Part shown: piece by piece, positions 19,801-27,690 of the stretch | How the letters are laid out: the number at the start of each line of letters is the position of its first letter | Position numbering within the stretch: the stretch's first letter is position 1 | Assembly (NCBI GenBank): GCA_034670025.1 | Contig: JAXMOE010000004.1 | Location: 1 to 64,000, forward strand | From: PGYR01 sp034670025 | GTDB taxonomy: Bacteria; Bacteroidota; Ignavibacteria; Kapaibacteriales; UBA2268 | Length of the DNA: 64,000 nucleotides | Direction: 5' to 3' | Position numbers and translations under genes: made by a program | Notes under the pieces: model-generated | Told to the model about the DNA's origin: nothing | The model's database searches: none | Seen by the model: only the letters and a program-made list of their open reading frames with translations

Positions 19801-20635
19801 TATCTTTGATGGTTATAGGAGTGTTGTCAACCGTGCGGACAACTGCTTGCTCCAAATCTTCTATGCTTTTGATGTAGCCAAGCCCACGGATAAGGTATTC
19901 CACCTTGTTTATCTCCATAGTCTTAGCACCTACGTCCTTGTTCGATTTCTGAACAGCATCAATCACTTGTTCTATACTGATACCGAATTGGCGAAGTGCT
20001 TCTGGCTTCACATCAACCTGATACTCACGCACAAACCCACCAACGGAAGCCACTTCGGACACCCCTTTGGCTGAATTTAGCCCATATTTGACATAGAAAT
20101 CTTGCACAGAGCGGAGTTCATCCAAGTCCCAACCACCAGAAGGGTTGCCATTTTCGTCTCTGCCTTCCAGTGTGTACCAATAGACCTGACCGAGTGCTGT
20201 GGCATCGGGGCCGAGAGCTGGAGAAACGCCATCGGGCAGTAAGCCAGAGGGAATAGAGTTCAGCTTCTCTAATATTCGAGTCCTACTCCAATAGTATTCT
20301 ACGTCGTCTTCGAATATGATATAGATACTCGATATTCCAAACATAGACGAACTACGAATTGACTTAACGCCAGGTATTCCCAATAAGTAAGTAGTCATTG
20401 GGTAAGTGATTTGGTTGTCAATATCCTGAGGTGAACGCCCCGACCAATCGGTGAAAACAATCTGTTGGTTTTCGCCAATGTCTGGAATTGCATCCACAGC
20501 TACTGGTGCGTTTATACTGTCCGTAGCTTCCCAGTTGAAGGGAGAAACAGCTATGCCCCATAGCACTAATAGTGATAGCAATAGAAATGTAATAAGTCTA
20601 TTGTCTAGAAAAAATTTTATGATCTGATTGACCAC
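16841..20635 (-). CDS. cusA: Heavy-metal efflux RND transporter, CusA/CzcA family
   Basis: A 1264-residue inner-membrane RND pump. It shows the HME-RND signatures: DIGENQQIVFTDWSGRSPQDIDNQITYP at the N terminus, LLGIPGVKSIRSSS, the TM4 proton-relay segment GTMVDLAIILVENIV, LLMPTSMPYTG in the porter domain, and the C-terminal GVVMATYLRD and TTATTLIALIP. It is about 220 residues longer than E. coli CusA. Part of the excess is an extra membrane region (about 520-640) between the two halves, and part is an acidic stretch near 800 (IDDLIEDDDGENYK). The operon's metal-binding adaptor and DUF3347 point to Cu(I)/Ag(I), with Co/Zn/Cd as the alternative. Confidence 0.93.
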   Translation of the reverse strand: MVNQIIKFFLDNRLITFLLLSLLVLWGIAVSPFNWEATDSINAPVAVDAIPDIGENQQIVFTDWSGRSPQDIDNQITYPMTTYLLGIPGVKSIRSSSMFGISSIYIIFEDDVEYYWSRTRILEKLNSIPSGLLPDGVSPALGPDATALGQVYWYTLEGRDENGNPSGGWDLDELRSVQDFYVKYGLNSAKGVSEVASVGGFVREYQVDVKPEALRQFGISIEQVIDAVQKSNKDVGAKTMEINKVEYLIRGLGYIKSIEDLEQAVVRTVDNTPITIKDIAIVKLGPADRRGMLDKNGYEAVGGVVVARYGANPMEVIDNVKEKIAEISKGLPQKELADGTISKLEIVPFYDRSTLIQETLHTLEEALSLEVLITIIVILLMVANIRASVVIAIVLPVSILMVFIAMKYAGVTANIVALSGIAIAIGTMVDLAIILVENIVKYREEHPNMKLLDAIYTGSAEVSTAILTAVTTTIISFVPVFMLQGAEGKLFIPLAFTKTFALIAAVIVTLLIIPAITYVLFSIRKKSNTKSYILPIGVILLGVGSVFFISTIVSITIIAMGVLLFIAEKNPEKKDLISSINIYLSTFLVAYVLADYWMPLGPSESLLLNFIFVALMIAVIIGLFKLIIHYYESILRWCLDNKLTFLSIPAFILFVGLMSWYGFPKVFGFVGSGFNAVGVNVENTKAWNNMSSLFPGLGEEFMPALDEGSFLLMPTSMPYTGVQKNRELLQNLDLAVQQIPEVAMVVGKAGRVESALDPAPLSMFENIVNYKSEYITDEDGSRLKFKVDDDGNFITNYGDTLDNETAILSGIEIDDLIEDDDGENYKQWRKAVHSTDDIWNEIVKHSDFPEITSAPKLQPIETRLVMLQTGMRAPMGIKVYGPDLETIESFGLKLEEVLKNVPSVKSEAVFADRVVGKPYIHINIDRNAIARYGLKVNDIQNVIETAIGGVPLSKTVEGRERYTIRVRYPRELRDEPDELLRTYVATQDGSQIPLSQLVELEYVKGPQVIKSENTFLTSYVLFDKRDGYAEVNVVEDAEREIQSAIRNGRLTIPNGVSYQFSGNYENQQRAAKRLSIIIPIVFVVIFLVLYLQFRSVATSLMVFTGIAVALAGGFTMLWLYGQHWFADVSLFGTNLRDLFQMGTVNLSVAVWVGFIALFGIATDDGVVMATYLRDNFSGTKPKDRKQIRDLTVEAGKRRVLPCLMTTATTLIALIPILTSTGRGADIMTPMAIPAFGGMTIAIITIFVVPVLYSAWEERKLEVKK

Positions 20636-20693
20636 GATAAAAACTCCAATAATTTTTTAAAAAAGGTGATTAACTTCTTCAGAAAAATAGAGT

Positions 20694-21122
20694 TTAGATT
20701 AGGAATTGTTCGTATATTTTGTGGAGACGTTGCCGCTGTGGTTCGGGAGGCGGCTCTTCGTAATTGTATGATTTGTCAACTACTTTATCAGAGTTGATAT
20801 CTGGTGAAAAAGCATAGATAGCCGCAGTAAGCACTAACTTTTGCTCAACTGATACCTTGTGGTATGTAAGCGATTGCTCTGAGTTTTTCAGCTGTTCGGA
20901 ATCATTCTCACAGCACTTTTTCTTCTCTTGTTCTTGCTTTTGGTGGCATTTGGGCATCTGCTCTGCCGCTTTGTCACTGTGTTCACACTGCTCAGCTTGA
21001 ACAAAAGCAGATACATTTTTCACATTGCCATTGCACTTGTGCTTGTTCATTACAATCCCAGTAGTCGAGAGAGTAAAAACCAGCATCAAAATAGCAGATA
21101 GTATGTTTGTGTATTGTGACAT
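20694..21122 (-). CDS. HYC_CC_PP family protein (small exported Cys/His-rich protein)
   Basis: A 142-residue protein with an N-terminal hydrophobic segment (ILSAILMLVFTLSTTGIVMN). It has the spaced features that name the Bacteroidota HYC_CC_PP family: an MNKHKCNG Cys/His site, a CxxEHSDKAAEQMPKCH stretch, a KKKCCEND double cysteine and a late EEPPPEPQ. Such genes often travel with metal (copper) efflux genes. Here it lies 58 bases upstream of cusA on the same strand, which supports a periplasmic metal-binding role. This is inferred from residues and context only. The homologous family has no proven function. Confidence 0.75.
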   Translation of the reverse strand: MSQYTNILSAILMLVFTLSTTGIVMNKHKCNGNVKNVSAFVQAEQCEHSDKAAEQMPKCHQKQEQEKKKCCENDSEQLKNSEQSLTYHKVSVEQKLVLTAAIYAFSPDINSDKVVDKSYNYEEPPPEPQRQRLHKIYEQFLI

Positions 21123-21249
21123 AACCTAACTTACGAAAATATTATGAATTTGTTGTTTTGCTTGGGTTTTGGTAGATTGATGGATGAAAAAAGCACTTTT
21201 ATTAATTCCCCTCATTGTTTGATACCAAAGGAAATATAATTAAGGATTT

Positions 21250-21888
21250 TCACCTAACCTTATAATTCTTGTAAGTAATCACAACTTTACCAGTCGTGTT
21301 TTCTGATTTTTTCTCTTGGTTTTTGCTCACTGCGTCTATGTCGCCAGAAAACTGAGCCGGAATCTGGAAGTTCTTCATATCGAACTCTAAGTAAACTTTG
21401 CTCGGTAGGTCGAAAGGATTCTTGCCATACTCAAACCTGCTTACAAATGAGCCATTGGACTCCGTGAATGCTTTCATTTTCATAATTCTATTCGTCTTTT
21501 CGTCAACCATTAAGTTAGCTAAAATCATTCCTTCTTTGTTCTCACCCGGAATTATCTTGATTTTTGTCAAGCCATTCTCTTGCCCTTCATAAATAGCTGC
21601 AGAGCGGTTTTTTATAATCTTCAAATATTCCATCTGTGCACCATTTTTGGGCATCATCAGGAAGTCATCTGACTTAATTTCTATGTCATCAGCACTGTTG
21701 TAAATCAAAGTGGCGTTTCGCTCCTTTATTTTCAAGAACTCAATATCAATTTTGATATTCATATCAACAGAGTGGGGCTTTACCTTCTCCATTTTGGTAA
21801 CCAATTTATCTAATATCGGCTCCAAATCCTTTGAGTTTAGAGTTGTTGCAACTACTAACAATGCGAGTATAATGATTGTTTTTTTCAT
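21250..21888 (-). CDS. LolA-like exported protein (outer-membrane lipoprotein-sorting-like fold)
   Basis: A 212-residue protein with a signal peptide (MKKTIIILALLVVATTLNS). The rest looks like the LolA/LolB/RseB half-barrel seen in outer membrane lipoprotein-sorting proteins: an N-terminal amphipathic helix (LEPILDKLVTKMEKV), then repeated antiparallel strands such as ATLIYNSADDIEIKSDDFLMMP and ILANLMVDEKTNRIMKMKAF, and KVVITYKNYKV at the end. The fold call rests on pattern only. It lies 2 bases after the ABC permease stop, so the three probably act together. A role in moving or sensing a hydrophobic cargo is possible but unproven. Confidence 0.6.
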   Translation of the reverse strand: MKKTIIILALLVVATTLNSKDLEPILDKLVTKMEKVKPHSVDMNIKIDIEFLKIKERNATLIYNSADDIEIKSDDFLMMPKNGAQMEYLKIIKNRSAAIYEGQENGLTKIKIIPGENKEGMILANLMVDEKTNRIMKMKAFTESNGSFVSRFEYGKNPFDLPSKVYLEFDMKNFQIPAQFSGDIDAVSKNQEKKSENTTGKVVITYKNYKVR

Positions 21889-21890
21889 AA

Positions 21891-22727
21891 TTAACTAAGT
21901 ATATCTTTATTTTTGAAATGGTAGAATGATATGGATATAAACGCCGCTGTATAAGCTAAGTTCACCCATATTGCCCTCACTAATTTCTCTTGATTCATTT
22001 CCATTTGGAAGAAAATATCCCATGAAGGCAAGTAAGTAGTGAACATATAAGGAATAGCAGGTGCAATCAACGCATAGCCCAGGGTGCTAACTATAGTCAA
22101 CCCAACGATAATTGCAAACGTGCCAACTATCGGCACAATAGAACTTTCCGCATAGCTCGAAATCAAGTAAGCAAGTGAAGTGACAGTAGTCATTGACAAA
22201 ATCCCATACAAGAAAGCATAGCCGAATCTCCACAACACATCATCGGAAGCGATAATGCTGATAGCACTTTTTACCACTATCAAATCCCCCACTCCGAAGA
22301 TAATATACCCCAGAGCTAAACTGTAGCCAATCATAAATACGAGCAACAGGACGGTATATATCCACGCCGCAAAAAACTTAGCCGTAAGGAGCTTCATCCT
22401 GCTTATTGGCCTAGTCAGTAGCAAGCGGAAAGTACCGTGGTTTGCCTCACCTGAAAGCATATCGCCAGCAGTAATAGCAATCAATATTGGCAAGTGAATC
22501 CACAAACTATTGAGGATAATAAAGGACATTGTATAAGCATTTATCAGCTTACCGTTCAAGTAGAATTTTTCTTTTAAGCTATCGAGTAAGAAGCCCAATA
22601 GCTGGTCGCCCTCGAACAAAAAACCAAGATTAACAACAGTAACTATGAATGCAATAGCTGCGAAACCAATGTAAGTTCGGGGCTTTCTGAATATTTTGAA
22701 CAGCTCTATTTTCAGTATATTTATCAT
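21891..22727 (-). CDS. ABC transporter permease, ABC-2 family
   Basis: A 278-residue membrane protein with six predicted spans, starting IELFKIFRKPRTYIGFAAIAFIV. The segment SGEANHGTFRLLLTRPISRMKLLTAKFFAAW is the classic ABC-2 loop after TM2 (coupling region). It overlaps the ATP-binding gene as ATGA, so the pair is translationally coupled. ABC-2 exporters of this type handle drugs, antibiotics or lipids, or serve gliding-type functions. The substrate cannot be told. Confidence 0.88.
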   Translation of the reverse strand: MINILKIELFKIFRKPRTYIGFAAIAFIVTVVNLGFLFEGDQLLGFLLDSLKEKFYLNGKLINAYTMSFIILNSLWIHLPILIAITAGDMLSGEANHGTFRLLLTRPISRMKLLTAKFFAAWIYTVLLLVFMIGYSLALGYIIFGVGDLIVVKSAISIIASDDVLWRFGYAFLYGILSMTTVTSLAYLISSYAESSIVPIVGTFAIIVGLTIVSTLGYALIAPAIPYMFTTYLPSWDIFFQMEMNQEKLVRAIWVNLAYTAAFISISFYHFKNKDILS

Positions 22728-23635
22728 TTTGTTTTATCGATAAAGTATTCTTCCAGAGACCTAATCGGCTCTATGGAATACACTTTTATCCCGCTATTAA
22801 TCAATAAATTGTTGATGTTTGGTACTGACTCTCGCTCTATCTGAAGCGATATTTTCTCCTCATTCAGCTTTTTCATTTCTATTGCTGGGTCGCTAGTGGC
22901 AATGATTGACATGGCTTTCTCATTGTCATCAGTGGTAAGCATAACTTTCATCTTACTCCCAGTTAGCAGCTCTGCCACATCGCCTTCCACTACTGATTTG
23001 CCCCTGTTTATTATCACCATTCGGTTGCAGATTTGCTCCACCTCGTTCAAAATATGGCTAGATATAATAATGGTTATGCCCTGTTCCTTGTTCAAGCGGA
23101 CAATCAACTCTCTCATATCTACTTGACCTTGCGGGTCCAGCCCATTTGCAGGTTCGTCTAATACAACTAATTTGGGTGAATGGAGCAATGTTTGGGCAAT
23201 GCCTAATCTCTGCTTCATTCCTTGCGAGAAAGTTTTAACCTTACTGTCTCTCCTTTCGGTAAGCCCAACTAAGTCGAGCACTTCATCTATTTTGGCTTGT
23301 CGGTTCTCCACTTCCGAAAGTCGTGCTAAAATATCTAAATTCCTTTCTGCACTCAGGTAAGGGTAAAAATCTGGCTTTTCGACCAATGCACCCACTTGTG
23401 CTATTGTACTATTTCTGTCTTGATTTATCGGAGTGCCGAACAGCTTAATATCACCGGAAGTGGGAGTAATTAGTGATAATAACATTCGGATTGAGGTGCT
23501 CTTCCCTGCCCCATTTGGGCCAAGAAATCCGAATATATCGCCCTTGTTCACTGAAAATGATAGACCACTAACAGCCGTGAAGTTCTCATACTGCTTAGTT
23601 ACATTATCAAATTCTAAGTATTTTTCTGTTGTCAA
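22724..23635 (-). CDS. ABC transporter ATP-binding protein
   Basis: A 303-residue ATPase partner of the following permease. Walker A is GPNGAGKST, followed by the Q loop, the signature FSQGMKQRLGIAQTL, Walker B LVVLDEPANGLDP and the H loop IIISSHILNEVEQ. The C-terminal 80 residues (LLTGSKMKVMLTTDDNEKA onward to SLEEYFIDKTK) are the extra domain typical of the CcmA/DrrA-type subgroup. It is the first gene of the minus-strand run that continues through the LolA-like protein and perhaps into the metal efflux genes. Confidence 0.93.
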   Translation of the reverse strand: MTTEKYLEFDNVTKQYENFTAVSGLSFSVNKGDIFGFLGPNGAGKSTSIRMLLSLITPTSGDIKLFGTPINQDRNSTIAQVGALVEKPDFYPYLSAERNLDILARLSEVENRQAKIDEVLDLVGLTERRDSKVKTFSQGMKQRLGIAQTLLHSPKLVVLDEPANGLDPQGQVDMRELIVRLNKEQGITIIISSHILNEVEQICNRMVIINRGKSVVEGDVAELLTGSKMKVMLTTDDNEKAMSIIATSDPAIEMKKLNEEKISLQIERESVPNINNLLINSGIKVYSIEPIRSLEEYFIDKTK

Positions 23636-23840
23636 ATTTTGTCAAGTTTTATTGATTTTGATATTTGACGGATGAGTTCCTTTTTTCGTGATGGGCGGTA
23701 CTCATATAAGTGAATTATATTAGTTAATAAACACTTGGTAACAACCAACAGAATAATATCGTTATTTAAAAAACTCTTACTTTTTTGCATCTTTTTTGGG
23801 TTTTATTTGTTGTTCAACATTATCAACTACTTCAAATTAT

Positions 23841-25187
23841 ATGAAGCTAATTCTAATCACTTTCTTTTTGTCATTCGCACTTATTCTATCTAACCAGTAT
23901 TCAGACTCTCACACTATGCCTGAAAAATTTGATGAATACTTAGAAAGGCATCAATCCAACAAAGAATTCAACGGAAATGTCCTCTTAACTAAAGGGGATT
24001 CAGTAATATTTTCTAAATCTTATGGATATTTGAACAAAGAAGAGGAGAGTAAGAATACAGCTTCGACTAAATTCCTGATTGGGTCTATAACTAAGCCATT
24101 CACTGCATTAGGAATTTTGCTTTTAGAACAAGATGGGAAAATCAACCTTGACAGCAAACTATCAATGTACTTCCCAGAGTTCAAATCTTCAGATAAAATC
24201 ACAATCAAACAATTGCTCAATCATACTTCTGGTTTGGCTGATTATAAATCAATTGACGATTGGTACGAAGACAGCCAATCAGACAAAACTACCCCATATA
24301 CAACTATTGAAAAAATGAATGGCAAACCGCTATTGTTCGACCCAGGTACTAATTTCAGATATTCCAATGTTGGATATATACTATTGGGTCTGATAATCGA
24401 AAAAGTGAGCGGTATATCTTTCTCTGAATTTGTTGAAAATAGAATACTAACTCCATTGAAATTAGAAAACACTGGTATAATAGACAATGAATCAGAGGTC
24501 TTTAACTTAGCTGAGGGTTACACTACAACACCGAGAGAGTCAACCGAAGCTGAATATATCAACTACAACCAACCATTTTCCTCTGGAAATATGTATTCAA
24601 CAACAGAAGATTTATTAAAATTCACTAAAGCAATTATGAATAGTGAGCTACTCCCAGCAGCCAAAACAAAAGAAATATTCGATTCGGGAAAATATTATGG
24701 ATATGGATGGGGAATCAGAAATTTTGACGGAATCAAAGCTTATGGTCACTACGGCGGTATGAATGGGTTTGTAGGGGCTATAACTTACATCCCCGATGGA
24801 GATTATTTTATCTGCATACTAACCAATGATGACAACACTCCAAAAGTTAGAATTACTAATGATTTAGTATCAATCTTATTGAATAAAGATGTTGTTTTGG
24901 CAGAGAAAACTGAATTAATCAGTATTTCTGATGAATTGAAAAATCAAGTTATAGGTAAGTACAAGATTAAAGAAAATCATTTTCTAAGTATATTTGAAAA
25001 TGAAGGCAAGCTATACTTGCAAGAAGGGAATAACGAAAAACACGAAATGTTTCCTTACGATAAGTATAAGTTTTCATTCGGGTTACTAGAATTCAATGTT
25101 GTATTTAGTGACATAGTAAACAACAAGGCAAAGCGATTAGAATTTGTTGGGAGAAGGACTATACTTACTGCTGTTAGGGAGGAGTGA
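23841..25187 (+). CDS. Exported serine hydrolase of the beta-lactamase/class C PBP family
   Basis: I start it at ATG 23841, which opens a signal peptide (MKLILITFFLSFALILS). A TTG 45 bases upstream only adds residues in front of it. Motifs of the AmpC/EstB/DD-peptidase group are present: SITK (S82 nucleophile, K85), FRYSNVGY (YxN) and YGHYGGMNGF (HxG in place of KTG). The catalytic domain ends near residue 350. The last 90 residues form a small beta-rich domain as in DUF3471-type tails. It may act on D-amino peptides, esters or lactams. It should be periplasmic. It is divergent from the ABC operon. Confidence 0.85.
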   Translation: MKLILITFFLSFALILSNQYSDSHTMPEKFDEYLERHQSNKEFNGNVLLTKGDSVIFSKSYGYLNKEEESKNTASTKFLIGSITKPFTALGILLLEQDGKINLDSKLSMYFPEFKSSDKITIKQLLNHTSGLADYKSIDDWYEDSQSDKTTPYTTIEKMNGKPLLFDPGTNFRYSNVGYILLGLIIEKVSGISFSEFVENRILTPLKLENTGIIDNESEVFNLAEGYTTTPRESTEAEYINYNQPFSSGNMYSTTEDLLKFTKAIMNSELLPAAKTKEIFDSGKYYGYGWGIRNFDGIKAYGHYGGMNGFVGAITYIPDGDYFICILTNDDNTPKVRITNDLVSILLNKDVVLAEKTELISISDELKNQVIGKYKIKENHFLSIFENEGKLYLQEGNNEKHEMFPYDKYKFSFGLLEFNVVFSDIVNNKAKRLEFVGRRTILTAVREE

Positions 25188-25220
25188 GAACAAAGCTTTG
25201 CCACCAGATAGTGGTTATTT

Positions 25221-25982
25221 CTAATATAAATCATCAATGTCAACATCGACTTCTATATATTTGATATACTTTTCAAAAACGCTATTTAGTAAATCACTTT
25301 CTACTTTTTCAGAGTTTGAATCAAAAACATCGAAATTATTAATATGCTGATCCTCAAAGTCAAGTATAAAGTTCGTGTGGAAATTTTTTGATTGAATTTG
25401 TGAGTGTTTAATCGTTGTCCCAAGTTCCTCCTCTATCTTCATGATATCTTCTTCAAGAAAGTAAAATACTCTTATAGTTCCTTTGCAATCCCCTTTAGAT
25501 TTAAGCACTTCTCGAAAATTTTTCTTTAGAAATTTAATTGAAAAAGTCCACCTCATTCTTTCTTTTCCTATTTCAAAGTAGCATGGGAAAATAGGGGGTT
25601 GGCTAAAATTCTTAGCAAATTCCATTTTTTTCTTTACTTCATATAAGTAGATAAATGACGAAAATCGTCCAATATTTATATCTTTATTAGGGTAATTAAT
25701 ACCGTCAATTAATACAAATTCATCAACAATTAAGTAAACAGCTTGATTTAAATCATTATACAGTCTTAAATGAAGCAATGTCAAATATCCATTCTTGTTA
25801 ATTTCTAAAAATGATTTGAATCTTATAGGATCAAGTTCATATTTTTTTGCTTCTTCAAACGATACTGAGTCTAATAATTGGTTTTTATTAATCTGAATAA
25901 AATCGGTTGAATCTTGACAACCAGCTACATTAGGAATAAATAATGATAACCCATAAAGTATTATTAAGTATATAGATTTCAT
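25221..25982 (-). CDS. Hypothetical lipoprotein
   Basis: A 253-residue protein I do not recognise. The N terminus (MKSIYLIILYGLSLFIPNVAGC) has a hydrophobic stretch and a plausible lipobox ending VAGC, so Cys22 may be lipidated. The rest is a mix of short helices and strands rich in Lys, Asn, Phe and Asp, with the C-terminal acidic tail EVDVDIDDLY. It converges on the serine hydrolase gene with 33 bases between. No motif suggests an activity. Confidence 0.6.
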   Translation of the reverse strand: MKSIYLIILYGLSLFIPNVAGCQDSTDFIQINKNQLLDSVSFEEAKKYELDPIRFKSFLEINKNGYLTLLHLRLYNDLNQAVYLIVDEFVLIDGINYPNKDINIGRFSSFIYLYEVKKKMEFAKNFSQPPIFPCYFEIGKERMRWTFSIKFLKKNFREVLKSKGDCKGTIRVFYFLEEDIMKIEEELGTTIKHSQIQSKNFHTNFILDFEDQHINNFDVFDSNSEKVESDLLNSVFEKYIKYIEVDVDIDDLY

Positions 25983-26097
25983 AGTTTAGTATTATTTTTT
26001 TACCTTAAAATCATCAAATCTCATATTTCTTATTGTAATTATTCACGGCTTTCCTTTAGAATATATTCTATAACCTCCTGTATATCCACACTCACGG

Positions 26098-26367
26098 TTA
26101 ACTCAACTCTTTCAAGGGTGGGGAACCATTCTTTCTAACTATTTCAATTGCCTCAAGCCAATATTCCCAAAATGCACTATCAGCAGGAGTGTCTTCAGCT
26201 ATATACTCTGCACCACTCAAAATATCTGTTAAATCTTCTGACCCTGTTAACTGCCAATATAATTGGAGCATATATAACATTGCTTCATATCCTTCTTTCT
26301 CAGTAATAAATTTGTCACTTTTTATAGTTCCATGCTCATCTATTTTTCCATTACTTGCTAATTTCAT
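26098..26367 (-). CDS. Small conserved hypothetical protein
   Basis: An 89-residue acidic helical protein. The pattern EKEGYEAMLYMLQLYWQLTGSEDLTDILSG...ADSAFWEYWLEAIEIVR resembles a family of small unannotated bacterial proteins with the theme AMxxFLxxYWxxxGxxDLxxxLG...DPAxWxDWLxAV. That similarity is from memory of the pattern, not a search. Such proteins are often found singly or next to toxin or immunity genes, but no partner is visible here. It has no signal peptide. Confidence 0.55.
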   Translation of the reverse strand: MKLASNGKIDEHGTIKSDKFITEKEGYEAMLYMLQLYWQLTGSEDLTDILSGAEYIAEDTPADSAFWEYWLEAIEIVRKNGSPPLKELS

Positions 26368-26521
26368 GATTTACCCATTTCATTTATTTTCTGTAAATTT
26401 TTTACGCTTCTTATCGTTATTATTCATGGTTCTAAACCTTAATGAAGATTTTTTAATTTTTATTAACGCAAGCCATTCATCAATTAATTTCTTTCATTTA
26501 GTAAAAGTATAGACCCAATAT

Positions 26522-26555
26522 AAAAAAATCCCAACTCTATAAAGAATTGGGATTC
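26522..26555 (-). terminator. Rho-independent terminator after rplI
   Basis: On the minus strand the stem AATCCCAA / TTGGGATT with a 12-base loop runs into a T tract. It lies just downstream of the rplI stop and should end the rpsF-rplI transcript. Confidence 0.85.
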
Positions 26556-26581
26556 AAATATCTTGCAAAAGTAATGGTGGA

Positions 26582-27028
26582 TTAGTCTTCGCTAATAACC
26601 CATACTTTCAGTGGAGCAGTGATGTCTTTGTGCAATTTAACTTTCACACTAAACACACCCAATGATTTGATTGGCTCATCGATTATGATATCTCTTCTAT
26701 CAATCTTGTGGCCGATTAAATCTAATTGCTCAGCAATAGCTTGTGCAGTAACAGCACCGAACAATTTGCCCTCTTCACCAACTTTCATCGGTATAGACAC
26801 TTGTTGTTCAGCAAGTTTAGCAGCCAATTTCTCTGCATCGCCTTTTAGTGCTTCCTGACGTTTGTCATATTGCTTTCTCTCGAACTGAATTCTCTTTACA
26901 GCAGCATCAGAAGCGTAGTAAGCGTATTGTCTTGGGATAAGGAAGTTACGAGCGTATCCGTTTTTCACTTCAACTACATCGCCAATAGAACCCAAATTAT
27001 CTAAATCTTGTCTTAGAATTACTTTCAT
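26582..27028 (-). CDS. rplI: 50S ribosomal protein bL9
   Basis: A 148-residue bL9 of the usual length. The N-terminal rRNA-binding domain starts MKVILRQDLDNLGSIGDVVEVKNGYARNFLIPRQYA, the family signature. A long connecting helix (FERKQYDKRQEALKGDAEKLAAKL) leads to the C-terminal domain (SIPMKVGEEGKLFGAVTAQAIAEQL). It is second in a two-gene operon after rpsF, 36 bases on. The usual rpsR is absent between them. Confidence 0.97.
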   Translation of the reverse strand: MKVILRQDLDNLGSIGDVVEVKNGYARNFLIPRQYAYYASDAAVKRIQFERKQYDKRQEALKGDAEKLAAKLAEQQVSIPMKVGEEGKLFGAVTAQAIAEQLDLIGHKIDRRDIIIDEPIKSLGVFSVKVKLHKDITAPLKVWVISED

Positions 27029-27064
27029 TTTTAATACCTAAATATTATTATCTTCTTTATTTTA

Positions 27065-27436
27065 TTATTCTGATTTTTCTTCTTTGCTTTCAGTTGCCTT
27101 ACCAGCTTCCAAATCTCTTTGAGTTCTGTAATCGATTAACGCATCTGGTAAATCGATAGTCAAATGTCTAAGTATAGTGTCTTCTAACACCAAGAACTTG
27201 TTGTATCTGCTTTGAAAATCAGAAGGAGCAACCAATTGAAGGTGAACATAACAGCCGTTGTACTTTTTGTTAATTGGGTAAGCCAATCTTCTACGTCCAG
27301 CGTTTTTCACATTTTCAATTTCGCCACCATTGTCTTCTACATACTTTTTAACTTTGGTAGTAAGTTCATCTATCTCGTTGTCTTCCAACGCTGCATTTAC
27401 TATCAAAGTAGTTTCATATCTACGACGATCTGCCAT
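27065..27436 (-). CDS. rpsF: 30S ribosomal protein bS6
   Basis: A 123-residue bS6. The fold signature is RRRYETTLIVNAALEDNEIDELTTKVKKYVEDNGGEI...NAGRRRLAYPINKKYNGCYVHLQL, followed by ILRHLTIDLPDAL. The tail is Lys/Glu-rich (LEAGKATESKEEKSE), as in several Bacteroidota. bS6 binds bS18 on the small subunit, yet the bS18 gene is not next to it here. It is divergent from rpsA, with a 254-base gap that should contain both promoters. Confidence 0.96.
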   Translation of the reverse strand: MADRRRYETTLIVNAALEDNEIDELTTKVKKYVEDNGGEIENVKNAGRRRLAYPINKKYNGCYVHLQLVAPSDFQSRYNKFLVLEDTILRHLTIDLPDALIDYRTQRDLEAGKATESKEEKSE

Positions 27437-27690
27437 ATTAATATCTCCGATTACTGACGGTTTATAGTTTGCACTCTATTCTTGTTGGTACAAACCAGTA
27501 AATCATTTATTGTTTTAAAATAGACCACAAAATTATCTATTTATCAGTTCTTAACAAAATATTTTTGTGTATTTGTAGTAAAAAAGTTAAAAAAACACTA
27601 TCAAGTTTTGTTTCAAAGATTTATAATACTTAACTTGCTAATCTTGTCAAATCAAGAAGTAAAAATTAATAATTTATCTTTACAGAGCGT

